NCBI RefSeq assembly: GCF_003032475.1
Contig: NZ_CP028369.1
Coordinates: 8,494,001-8,558,000, forward strand
DNA length: 64,000 bases
Origin: Streptomyces sp. P3
Lineage (GTDB): Bacteria > Actinomycetota > Actinomycetes > Streptomycetales > Streptomycetaceae
Reading direction: 5' to 3'
This document shows positions 1 through 7,992 of the stretch, piece after piece. The notes under the pieces are model-generated. The model was given only the letters and a program-made list of their open reading frames with translations, was not told the origin of the DNA and ran no database searches. Within the stretch, counting starts at the first letter, position 1; each line of letters begins with the position of its first letter. The position numbers were made by a program, and so were the translations under genes.

Positions 1-853
1 CGCGCGTCGCCCAGTGCAGTGAGTGCGCGGCCTCGGCGACCGGGACCGTCGGGCCGACCGCCGCCGGGCGTCCCTGCAGGCCGAGGACGAAGGACCGGCC
101 GCCGAACCGGCCCGCGCCCTCCGGGTCCGGGACCAGCACCCGCGGCGGCCGTGACTCCATGTCCACCAGCGCCCCGGGCGTCGCCGGCGGCGGGTCCTGT
201 GCGTTCGGATCGGCGCTGGCCGCGAGCACGACGACCGCGACCTGCGAGGGCACCCGCCAGCGTGCGGCGTGCGCCAGCTCCTGCACCGCCTCGGGGGACA
301 CCGGCCGCTCGCCCAGCAGCAGGCCGAGCAGGCGCAGGCGACGCCGCTCCAGCTCGTCGGCGCTGCGGGACCGGGCCTCGGCGTATCCGGCGGCGGCCGC
401 CTCCGCGACCTCGTGCACCGTCCTGAACGCCAGCTCACCGAGGGCGGCCACGGCCGTCGAGTCCAGCCCGACCTCCTCGGCCGTGCGGCTCAGCCGCCGC
501 CAGGCGTGCAGCCCGCCCACACGCAACGCCGACTGCAGCGCGTCCAGGCTGCGCCCCTCGAGGGCCTCACCGCGGCCGAGTTCGTAGTACGTCGCGGCGA
601 TGGCGGCGTCCTGGCCCCGCGGGTCGGCGATGTGGTCGACGAACAGGGTGAGGGCCTGGACCACGCCGGACCTGATGTGGCGGCCCTGGACCGCGGCGGC
701 AGGCCCCCCGTACTCGGGGACCTGTCTGCGGACCTCTTCCTCCACTTCGTCGGCCACGCCTTCGAGATCGGAGCGCAGCAGCTCGGCCAGGTCCGGCGGA
801 ACCGGAGCGGTTCGGGGGTCGACGGGTTCGCCGCGTGGAGCGGGGACAGCCAC
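1..853 (-). CDS. PucR-family transcriptional regulator (3' part cut off by window edge)
   Basis: A minus-strand reading frame stays open from a GTG at 853 to the window edge, giving 284 residues. AAAGGAG lies 8 nt before this GTG, which decides it over the in-frame GTG at 862. The protein is an all-alpha N-terminal region (VVQALTLFVDHIADP, ELGRGEALEGRSLDALQ) followed by the start of a CdaR/GGDEF-like module ending GPTVPVAEAAHSLHWA, as in Streptomyces PucR-type regulators. The C-terminal helix-turn-helix would lie outside the window. It is 122 bp downstream of the lipid operon on the same strand, so it may be co-regulated, but a regulatory role there is only inference. Confidence 0.8.
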   Translation of the reverse strand, partial: MAVPAPRGEPVDPRTAPVPPDLAELLRSDLEGVADEVEEEVRRQVPEYGGPAAAVQGRHIRSGVVQALTLFVDHIADPRGQDAAIAATYYELGRGEALEGRSLDALQSALRVGGLHAWRRLSRTAEEVGLDSTAVAALGELAFRTVHEVAEAAAAGYAEARSRSADELERRRLRLLGLLLGERPVSPEAVQELAHAARWRVPSQVAVVVLAASADPNAQDPPPATPGALVDMESRPPRVLVPDPEGAGRFGGRSFVLGLQGRPAAVGPTVPVAEAAHSLHWATR

Positions 854-975
854 GACGGACACTCCTTTCACCCGGAGACGGCTCGCCCACGCACCGGTGC
901 CCGTGGGACGAGGGGGCCGTCCTGTGTTGGACGGGCGACCCCTGCGCTCCGTTCCGTGCCCCGGCGGCACCGACA

Positions 976-1935
976 TCACTCCGGCACCCCCAGCGCACGG
1001 GCGATCATCGGCCAGGAGGCGGTGAACTCCCGTCGCCAGTAGGTCCAGCTGTGTCCTCCTCCCGGGTAGAAGTGGGTGGTGACCGCGACGCCGAGGAGCG
1101 CCAGCGCGCCGGTGAAACCGTGCGCCGAGGGCCACAGCGCGCTCTCCAGCGCCTCCGGCAGCCAGTCGCCGGTGCCGCCGACCACCCCGCTGCCGCTCGA
1201 CACGTACAGGGGAGTGCCCCGCAGTCCGGCCGCCCGGGCCCGCGGGTTGAAGTCGCGCCAGGTCGGGGCGTTAAGGATCGGGTTGCCCCACAGCGACGGA
1301 GGAAGCAGGTTCTCGCGGGCCACGATGGCGTCCACGAGGGGCTGCACCCCGGGGGCGGTGGTGTCGAGGATGCCGCTGTAGGAGGCTGCGGCGGCGAACG
1401 CGCCCGGGTGCCGTGCCGCGTGCGCCATCGCCCCGTAGCCGCCGGTGGAGACCCCGGCGACGGCCCGCACGCCGGAGGCCCGGTAGTCGCGGGCGAGGAG
1501 CGCCGGGACCTCCCGCATCTGGAAGGTCTCGTAGTCGGGGCCGCCGCGCCACGCGGACGGGATGCCGGTGGGGCCCGCGTCGGGCATGGCCACGATCAGG
1601 TCGCGGCCCTCGGTGAAGGCCTCGATGTCCGTCTCCCGGGTCCAGGACGTGTAGTCGTCGTGGGCGCCGTGCAGCAGATACAGCACGGGGTAGGTCCGCT
1701 CGGGCCGGGTGTCGAAGCCGGTGGGCAGGATCAGCCGCAGCGGCGCTCTGCGGCCCAGTGCGGGGGAGGCGACGGAGACGTCGACGGTGCGCGGTCCGAG
1801 CCGGGTCGCGGCACGGTCCGTCGCCGTGGCATGGGCCGTCGTCGTGGCACGGGCGCCGAACAGGGCGGCCAGCCCTGCGGCCGCGGCGGCTTTGGCGGCG
1901 GCGCGTCGGGATGGTCCGGCGGTGCGGTGCGGCAT
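976..1935 (-). CDS. secreted alpha/beta-hydrolase, Ag85/esterase D type
   Basis: The 319-residue protein has a twin-arginine-like signal (RR near residues 10-11, then an Ala-rich hydrophobic stretch ending about AHA36), so it should act outside the membrane. It shows the esterase fold of the Ag85/esterase D family: LYLLHG near 85-90, the nucleophile Ser163 in GVSTGGYG, and a C-terminal catalytic His295 in GGGHSWTYW. Ag85 proteins of mycobacteria transfer mycoloyl groups onto trehalose and arabinogalactan; many Streptomyces relatives are plain esterases. It follows the PKS gene by 9 bp and is the last gene of the operon, so I infer that it processes or transfers the lipid made by that PKS. A general carboxylesterase remains possible. 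Confidence 0.85.
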   Translation of the reverse strand: MPHRTAGPSRRAAAKAAAAAGLAALFGARATTTAHATATDRAATRLGPRTVDVSVASPALGRRAPLRLILPTGFDTRPERTYPVLYLLHGAHDDYTSWTRETDIEAFTEGRDLIVAMPDAGPTGIPSAWRGGPDYETFQMREVPALLARDYRASGVRAVAGVSTGGYGAMAHAARHPGAFAAAASYSGILDTTAPGVQPLVDAIVARENLLPPSLWGNPILNAPTWRDFNPRARAAGLRGTPLYVSSGSGVVGGTGDWLPEALESALWPSAHGFTGALALLGVAVTTHFYPGGGHSWTYWRREFTASWPMIARALGVPE

Positions 1936-1944
1936 GGCGGCTCC

Positions 1945-4900
1945 TCAGTGCGGTTGGGCGGTTCCGCCCGGCGCGGCGAGCAGCTGCCGCAGGTGGGCGG
2001 CGATCTCGTCGACGTGCGGGGGGTCGAGCAGTGACAGGTGGTGCCCCGGGACCGGCACCACTGTCAGATCCGGGCACACGGCGTCCCAGCCGAGGGCCTC
2101 GTCGTCGCGTTCGTAGGCCGGGTCGCGCACCGTGTGCGGTGCCGGCTCGGTGGCCCGGTACAGGACCACGGGACCGTCGTAGCGGCTCGGACGGTGGGCC
2201 TCGCCGATCCGCAGGTCCAGGTAGGAGGCCCGCTGGTGCTCCAGCGCGGCGGACGGCACGTCGGCCGCGGCGCGCAGGGCCCGCAGGACCAGGTCGATGC
2301 GCTCGTGGTCGTCGTCCGTCGCCGCGAGCTCGTCGTAGGGCAGCCGAAGACGGACCCCGTACACGTCTGCGACATGCCGGGTGAACCCCTCGAAGTGCGC
2401 GCGGAGGCGGTCGGCCCGAGCGGGACCGGGCGCCGGGAGCAGCGGGCGCACCGAGTCGATGAGCACGACCAGCGGTACGGTCCGCCCGGCGGCCGTGAGC
2501 AGCCGTGCCGTCTCCTGGGCCAGGAAGCCGCCGAAGGACCAGCCGCCCAGCAGCAGGGGCCCGGCGGGGTGGGCGGCGGTGATCGCCTCGGCGTAGCGGC
2601 GCGCCTTCTCCGGCACGGTGCCGGCCTCCTCGAGCCGTTCCACGCCCAGCACGGGGCGGGCGTCGCCCAGCCGTTCCGCGAGGGTGCGGTAGACGTCGGA
2701 GGTGCCCCCGGCCGCGTGGAAGAGGAACAGCGGCGGGTGCGCGCCGCCGGGGCGCAGGCGGCGCAGGAGGGGCTGCGGCGAAGGGCCGTCCTGCGGCGCG
2801 GGCAGGGCCTGCCGGATGCGTTCGGCCGCTTCGGCGACGTTGGCGGCGCCGAGGAGGTCGCGCAGCGGCAGCTCGATGGCGAACTCGCGCTCCACGGCGG
2901 TGCGGATGCGGACCGCCATCAGTGAGTCGAGACCGAGGTCGGCCAGCGCGGTGGCGGGCGTGATCCGGGCCGTCGGATGACCGGTGACGTCCGCGATGTG
3001 ACGGCCGAGACGGGCGGCGACCGAGGTGGCGCCGTCGGCCTCCCCGACGGGAGCAGGCTCCCCGACGGTGTCCGCGCGCACGGCCGGGTCAGCCTCCCGG
3101 GCAGTGGCAGTGGCAGTGGCAGTGGCAGCGCCAACGGCAGGGGCGGGAACCCGCGCCGCGGGGTCGGCCCATGCGACGGGAGCGGCTCGGCCGGCGGCTG
3201 CGGGCAGGCGGGCCGGTCCGGCGTGCCCCGCCGGGCGGTTCGTCGCGGGCCACGGGGCGCGGGGCCGGCCGTCCGTCCACCAGTGCCGGGTGTGCCGCCA
3301 GCGCGGCGCGGGCACGTCGACGACGCGGCCCGCCGGCGGCGCCAGGGGCAGCCCCGCCGCGTACAGGGAGCCCACCTGCGTGAGGAACGCGGCGGCGCCG
3401 TCCGCGTCGCGACGCAGGGAGCCCACGGCGAGGGCGCCGGGCACGGTCTCGGCGATGGGCCCCCTCAGGACCGGATGCGGTGAGATCTCCACGAACGCGG
3501 TGTGGCCGTCCGCCGCCGCTGCCGCGAGTGCCCGGTCCAGCCGCACCGGGCGACGCAGGTTGGCGGCCCAGTGGGCGGCGTCGAACGCGCAGTCGCCGCG
3601 CGGGTCGTCGAGGACGGTGGAGTAGACCGGCACCTGCGGACGCCGCCCCCGGACCTCGGCCAGCGCCGCGGTCAGCTCCGGCAGCAGCGGATCGACCTGG
3701 GACGAGTGCCCGGCGCCGGTCACCCGCATCACCCGCGCGACGCGTCCCTCCGCCTCGAGCCGGCGCACGAGCCCGCCGACCGCCGACCCCTCCCCGGTAA
3801 CCACCTTCTGCCTCGGCGAGGAGTGGACGGCGATCTGAACGCCGGGGAAGTCCCCCTGCAGGGCGGCGAGTTCGGCGTCGTCCACCTCGACCACGGCCAT
3901 CGCGCCGCCCCGCAGCCCGCTCAGCAGCCGGGCCCGTACGGCGATGACCCGGGCGGCCTCGGGCACTTCCAGCACGCCCGCGCAGACGGCGGCGGCCACC
4001 TCGCCCATCGAGTGGCCGATCACCGCAGCCGGTTCCACCCCGTACGCGCGCCACGCCTCGGCGAGCGCGACCTGCACCCCGAACAGCACGGGCTGGGCGA
4101 TCTCCAGGCAGTCCAGGGGGTCTTCGGAGGTCAGCCGGTCGTGCAGGGAGAACCCGCACTCCCCGGCGAGCTGCGCGTCGAGCTTCTCCACCGCGGCGGC
4201 GAACACCGGTTCCTCGGCCAGCAGCCGGCGTCCCATGCCGGGCCACTGGCCGCCGTATCCGGAGAACACCCACACCGGGCCGCGCCCGACGAGATCACGG
4301 TCACCGGTCACCGTGCGCGGGTGCGGGCGGCCCTGCGCCAACGCAACCAGGGCGTCGGCGAGTTCCTCCCCGTCGTGGGCGGCCACCGCGGCCCGCACGG
4401 GGCCGCGTCCGGTGCGTCCGGCGAGCGTACGCGCCACGTCAGCCGGGCGGACCGCCCTGCCCTCCGGCGTGCGGAGCCACGCGGCCAGCCGGCCCGCGGT
4501 GTCCCGGACCCGCTCGGCGTCGACGTCGGACAGCAGATGCAGCCGGGCGGCCGGCTCCTCGACCGGCCACGGGAGGACGTCGGGCCGCCATTCCTCCAGC
4601 ACCGCGTGGGCGTTGGAGCCGCTGAAGCCGAAACCCGAGACGCCGGCGGTGGCCGTGCCGCCGTAGCGGGGCCACGGCTCGGGCTCGGTCACCACCCGCA
4701 GCCGCGCCTCGCCCACGGCGCTCGCGTGCGTGCAGTGCAGGGACGGCGGGATCAGGTCGTGGTGGAGTGCGAGGACCGTCTTCACCAGCCCGGCGAGGCC
4801 CGCCGCGGCCTCCAGATGGCCGAGGTTGCCCTTGACCGAGCCGAGCAGCAGGGGTTGTTCGGGGTCGCGGCCCGCCCCCAGCACCGCGTCCAGCGCGCCC

Positions 4901-6198
4901 GCCTCGATCGGGTCGCCGAGCGGGGTGCCCGTGCCGTGCGCCTCGACGTAGTCGACCTGCGCCGCGATCATCCCGGCCCGCCCGTACGCGGTCGTCAGCA
5001 GGGCCTGCTGCGCCGCGGGGTTGGGGGCCAGCAGCCCGTTGGAGCGGCCGTCGGAGTTGACGGCGGTGGCCCGTACGACGGCGAGGACACGGTCGCCGTC
5101 GCGCTCGGCGTCGGAGAGCCGCTTCAGGAGCACGGCCGCGCAGCCCTCGCCGCGGCCGATGCCGTCGGCCGCAGCGGAGAACGGCTTGCAGCGCCCGTCC
5201 GGCGCGAGGGCGCCCGCCTGTCCGAACGCGACGCCGACGACGGGTGACAGGAGCAGGTTGACCCCGGCGACGACCGCCGTGTCGCTCTCGCCGGTGCGCA
5301 GACTGACGCAGGCGTGGTGCAGGGCGACCAGGGAGGACGAGCAGGCGGTGTCGACGGCCATGCTCGGCCCTCGGGTGTCGAGCGCGTAGGCGAGCCGTCC
5401 AGCCGTCACACTGAGCGCCGCGCCGGCCGGCGCCCAGGGGTCGACGGCCGCCGCGTCGGCACCGGTGAGCTGTCCGTACTCCGCGGCACTGACGCCGACG
5501 AAGACGCCGGTGGCCGTGCCGGCGAGCGCGGCGGCCGGCACCGCGGCGTGGTCGAGCGTCTCGCGGACCACCTCCAGGAGGATCCGCTGCTGCGGGTCCA
5601 TCACCGCGGCCTCACGCGGGGTGACCCGGAAGAAGTCGGCGTCGAATCCGGCCACGTCGTCGAGGTAGCCGCCGTGCGTCGGTGCGTCGTCCGGCGGGAA
5701 CGCGGCGAAGTCACGCCAGCGGTCCGCCGGGACCCGCCCGATCGCGTCGACGCCGTCGCACAGCAGCCGCCAGTAGCCGGCCGGCCCGCGCACCCCGCCC
5801 GGCAGCCGGCACCCCACCCCGATGACCGCGACGGGCTCGCCGAGCCCCGCCGGGACACCGGCCGCGACCGCCGAGGGAGCATGCTCCGCGGAGGTGTCCC
5901 GCACGGTGGTGGGCTGCGCCGCCGCCGCGCACAGGTGCGCCACCAGCGCCTCCACGGTGGGCGCCTCCCAGAGCAGCGTCGCGGGCAGCTCACGGCCCGT
6001 CAGCCGGGACAGCTCCCCGGCCAGCACGACGGCGTCCCGCGAGGACATCCCGAGGTCGGCCAGCGGCACGTCCATGGGCAGGTCCGCCGGCCCGTCGGCC
6101 GGCCCGTCCGCAGGCGCGGCGTCCGCGAGCCCGCCCTGCCAGGCGGTCACCCGGTCCGTGATCAGCCGGCGCAGCGCCTCCTCGTCGACGGCCCTCAT
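1945..6198 (-). CDS. Pks13-like polyketide synthase, ACP-KS-AT-ACP-TE
   Basis: The start ATG at 6198 overlaps the stop of the acyl-AMP ligase by four bases (ATGA), giving about 1417 residues. Domain order is: N-terminal ACP (carrier Ser near 53 in DLGMSSRDAV), ketosynthase (Cys near 286 in DTACSSSL, His near 421 in EAHGTGT, His near 461 in GNLGHLE), acyltransferase (Ser near 730 in GHSMGE), a low-complexity Ala/Pro/Thr linker, a second ACP (Ser near 1092 in LGLDSLMA) and a thioesterase (Ser near 1221 in GGWSFGG, His near 1387). No KR, DH or ER is present. This is the exact layout of Pks13, which joins a FadD32-supplied acyl chain to a carboxyacyl chain. Pks13 is longer (about 1730 residues). 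The product here is unknown; a 2-alkyl-3-oxo lipid is the natural inference. Confidence 0.92.
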   Translation of the reverse strand: MRAVDEEALRRLITDRVTAWQGGLADAAPADGPADGPADLPMDVPLADLGMSSRDAVVLAGELSRLTGRELPATLLWEAPTVEALVAHLCAAAAQPTTVRDTSAEHAPSAVAAGVPAGLGEPVAVIGVGCRLPGGVRGPAGYWRLLCDGVDAIGRVPADRWRDFAAFPPDDAPTHGGYLDDVAGFDADFFRVTPREAAVMDPQQRILLEVVRETLDHAAVPAAALAGTATGVFVGVSAAEYGQLTGADAAAVDPWAPAGAALSVTAGRLAYALDTRGPSMAVDTACSSSLVALHHACVSLRTGESDTAVVAGVNLLLSPVVGVAFGQAGALAPDGRCKPFSAAADGIGRGEGCAAVLLKRLSDAERDGDRVLAVVRATAVNSDGRSNGLLAPNPAAQQALLTTAYGRAGMIAAQVDYVEAHGTGTPLGDPIEAGALDAVLGAGRDPEQPLLLGSVKGNLGHLEAAAGLAGLVKTVLALHHDLIPPSLHCTHASAVGEARLRVVTEPEPWPRYGGTATAGVSGFGFSGSNAHAVLEEWRPDVLPWPVEEPAARLHLLSDVDAERVRDTAGRLAAWLRTPEGRAVRPADVARTLAGRTGRGPVRAAVAAHDGEELADALVALAQGRPHPRTVTGDRDLVGRGPVWVFSGYGGQWPGMGRRLLAEEPVFAAAVEKLDAQLAGECGFSLHDRLTSEDPLDCLEIAQPVLFGVQVALAEAWRAYGVEPAAVIGHSMGEVAAAVCAGVLEVPEAARVIAVRARLLSGLRGGAMAVVEVDDAELAALQGDFPGVQIAVHSSPRQKVVTGEGSAVGGLVRRLEAEGRVARVMRVTGAGHSSQVDPLLPELTAALAEVRGRRPQVPVYSTVLDDPRGDCAFDAAHWAANLRRPVRLDRALAAAAADGHTAFVEISPHPVLRGPIAETVPGALAVGSLRRDADGAAAFLTQVGSLYAAGLPLAPPAGRVVDVPAPRWRHTRHWWTDGRPRAPWPATNRPAGHAGPARLPAAAGRAAPVAWADPAARVPAPAVGAATATATATAREADPAVRADTVGEPAPVGEADGATSVAARLGRHIADVTGHPTARITPATALADLGLDSLMAVRIRTAVEREFAIELPLRDLLGAANVAEAAERIRQALPAPQDGPSPQPLLRRLRPGGAHPPLFLFHAAGGTSDVYRTLAERLGDARPVLGVERLEEAGTVPEKARRYAEAITAAHPAGPLLLGGWSFGGFLAQETARLLTAAGRTVPLVVLIDSVRPLLPAPGPARADRLRAHFEGFTRHVADVYGVRLRLPYDELAATDDDHERIDLVLRALRAAADVPSAALEHQRASYLDLRIGEAHRPSRYDGPVVLYRATEPAPHTVRDPAYERDDEALGWDAVCPDLTVVPVPGHHLSLLDPPHVDEIAAHLRQLLAAPGGTAQPH

Positions 6199-7946
6199 CC
6201 CGCGCTCCGCGCCCCGTAGACGCCCTCCAGATACCGGGTGCGGGTCAGCGCCCGCGACACCTTGCCACTGGACGTGCGGGGCACCGCGCCCGGGGGGACG
6301 AGGACGACGTCGGCGAGCCGCAGCCCGTGCCGGGCGGAGACGGCCGCGCGCACGGCCCGCGCCAGAGCAGGCACGTCGATCTCGTCGAGGCGCGCGGTCC
6401 GCGCGTGCTCGGCGACGAGCACCACCCGCTCGCCCTCGCCCTCGCCGCGTCGGACGCCCGGAACGCCGAAGGCGGCGAGCCGGTCGCGTCGCACGGCCGG
6501 ATGCGCGTCCTGGGCGGTGCCCTCCACGTCCTGCGGGTAGTGGTTGCGGCCGTCGACGACGATGAGGTCCTTCAGCCGTCCGGTGACCGTCAACTCCCCT
6601 TCCAGCAGTGTCCCCAGGTCGCCGGTGCGCAGCCAGCCGCCCGGGACGCCGGCGAGTTCGGCGCCGAACACCCGTCGGCTCTGCGGCCCGTTGTTCCAGT
6701 AGCCCCGGCCCACGTTGGGGCCCTGCACCCATATCTCCCCGACCTCTCCCTCGGAAAGGGCCGTGCGGGAGACGGGATCGACGATGCGGACCTGCTGGTC
6801 CACCGGAGCGCCGCAGCCCGTCAGCAGCACGGCGTCGGCGTCGTCCGGCCCGGCCGGCAGGGCCTTTCCGGCGGCGAGGGCGTCCCGGTCCAGGGTGAAC
6901 CGGCGCAGCGGCTCGCCGGGAGCGGACGCGCTGACGAAGACGGTGGCCTCGGCGAGCCCGTACGACGGACAGTGCACGTCGGCCGCGAGCCCCTGGGCGG
7001 CGAACGCGGCGTGGAAGCGGTCGGCGGTGCCGGGCCGCACCGGTTCGCTGCCGTTGACCAACGCGACGACGCCGTCCAGCCGGAGGTCCGCCTTCTGCGC
7101 GTCCGTGACGGCGGTCGCGCAGTACTCGTAGGCGAAGTTCGGCGCCGCGCTCACCGTGCGCGGATGCGCGGCGAGCAGTCGCAGCCAGCGGGCCGGTTCG
7201 TGCAGGAACGCGGCCGGGTCCATGAGGACCGACAGATGACCTCCGACGACCGGAGCCGCGACGCTCAGCACGAGCCCCATGTCGTGGTAGAGCGGCAGCC
7301 AGCCCACGCACGTCACCGGACGCGTGTCGGCGCCGTAGGCGGTGAGCGCCTGACGGGCGTTGGCGACCACGTTGGCGTGGGTGATCTCGACCCCCGCCGG
7401 CGCGCGGGTGGAACCGGAGGTGTACTGCAGATAGGCGGTCGCCCCGGCGTCCGACGCCGCGGGCGGCGCAGTCCCGGCAGCCGCGCCGGACCCCGGGTCC
7501 GCGGCGATCACCGACACCGGCCACCGCCGGCAGAAGGCCTCCACCTCCTCCAGGACGTGGCCCGAGGTCACCACGACCTCGGGGCGCGCGTCGGCCAGGA
7601 CGCCGGCGAGCCGGTCCGCGTGTCCGGCCAGGCCCGGCGGGTACAGCGGCACGGCGACCATCCCCGCGCTCAGCGCCGCGAGAAAGGCGGTGACGTAGTC
7701 CGTTCCCTGCGGGCACAGCAGCGCGACCCGGGCCCCCGGCCCGGCCTGGCCGGCGAGCCGGTCCGCGAGCGCGCGCACCCGCCGGTCCAGGCCCTGCCAG
7801 GTCAGGGTGCGGTGCACGCCGCGCGAGCTCGCGGCGGGATGGTCGACGAAGGTGAACGCCCGGCGGGCGGGAGTGGTTTCGGCCCAGTGGCGCACGTACT
7901 CGGGCAGAGTCCGGTACGCGGGTACGAGCGGGGGGCGGCTGTCCAT
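6195..7946 (-). CDS. fatty acyl-AMP ligase, FadD32-like
   Basis: This 583-residue adenylate-forming enzyme carries the FAAL hallmark YTSGSTRAPAGV at about 174-186; FadD32-type ligases share the STR-x-PAG form. WLPLYHDMGL, NGSEPVR, SYGLAEAT, GWLRTGDLG and a C-terminal RTSSGKVSR with the catalytic Lys near 561 are all present. FAALs activate a fatty acid as acyl-AMP and load it on a carrier protein rather than on CoA. The gene overlaps the PKS start by four bases, so the two are translationally coupled and the partner is almost certainly the PKS N-terminal ACP. The ATG at 7946 is used because no closer start fits the N-terminus of the family. Chain-length preference cannot be read from sequence. 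Confidence 0.93.
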   Translation of the reverse strand: MDSRPPLVPAYRTLPEYVRHWAETTPARRAFTFVDHPAASSRGVHRTLTWQGLDRRVRALADRLAGQAGPGARVALLCPQGTDYVTAFLAALSAGMVAVPLYPPGLAGHADRLAGVLADARPEVVVTSGHVLEEVEAFCRRWPVSVIAADPGSGAAAGTAPPAASDAGATAYLQYTSGSTRAPAGVEITHANVVANARQALTAYGADTRPVTCVGWLPLYHDMGLVLSVAAPVVGGHLSVLMDPAAFLHEPARWLRLLAAHPRTVSAAPNFAYEYCATAVTDAQKADLRLDGVVALVNGSEPVRPGTADRFHAAFAAQGLAADVHCPSYGLAEATVFVSASAPGEPLRRFTLDRDALAAGKALPAGPDDADAVLLTGCGAPVDQQVRIVDPVSRTALSEGEVGEIWVQGPNVGRGYWNNGPQSRRVFGAELAGVPGGWLRTGDLGTLLEGELTVTGRLKDLIVVDGRNHYPQDVEGTAQDAHPAVRRDRLAAFGVPGVRRGEGEGERVVLVAEHARTARLDEIDVPALARAVRAAVSARHGLRLADVVLVPPGAVPRTSSGKVSRALTRTRYLEGVYGARSAG

Positions 7947-7992
7947 CGGGCGTGGCTCCTCACATCACGGTGCGGCCGGCGGGTCGGGCGGA

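Noticed and set aside
6199..7716. Upstream extension of the PKS frame through the acyl-AMP ligase gene
   Set aside because: This stretch reads as low-complexity Arg-rich sequence, while the other frame gives a complete FAAL ending in a four-base overlap with the PKS ATG.
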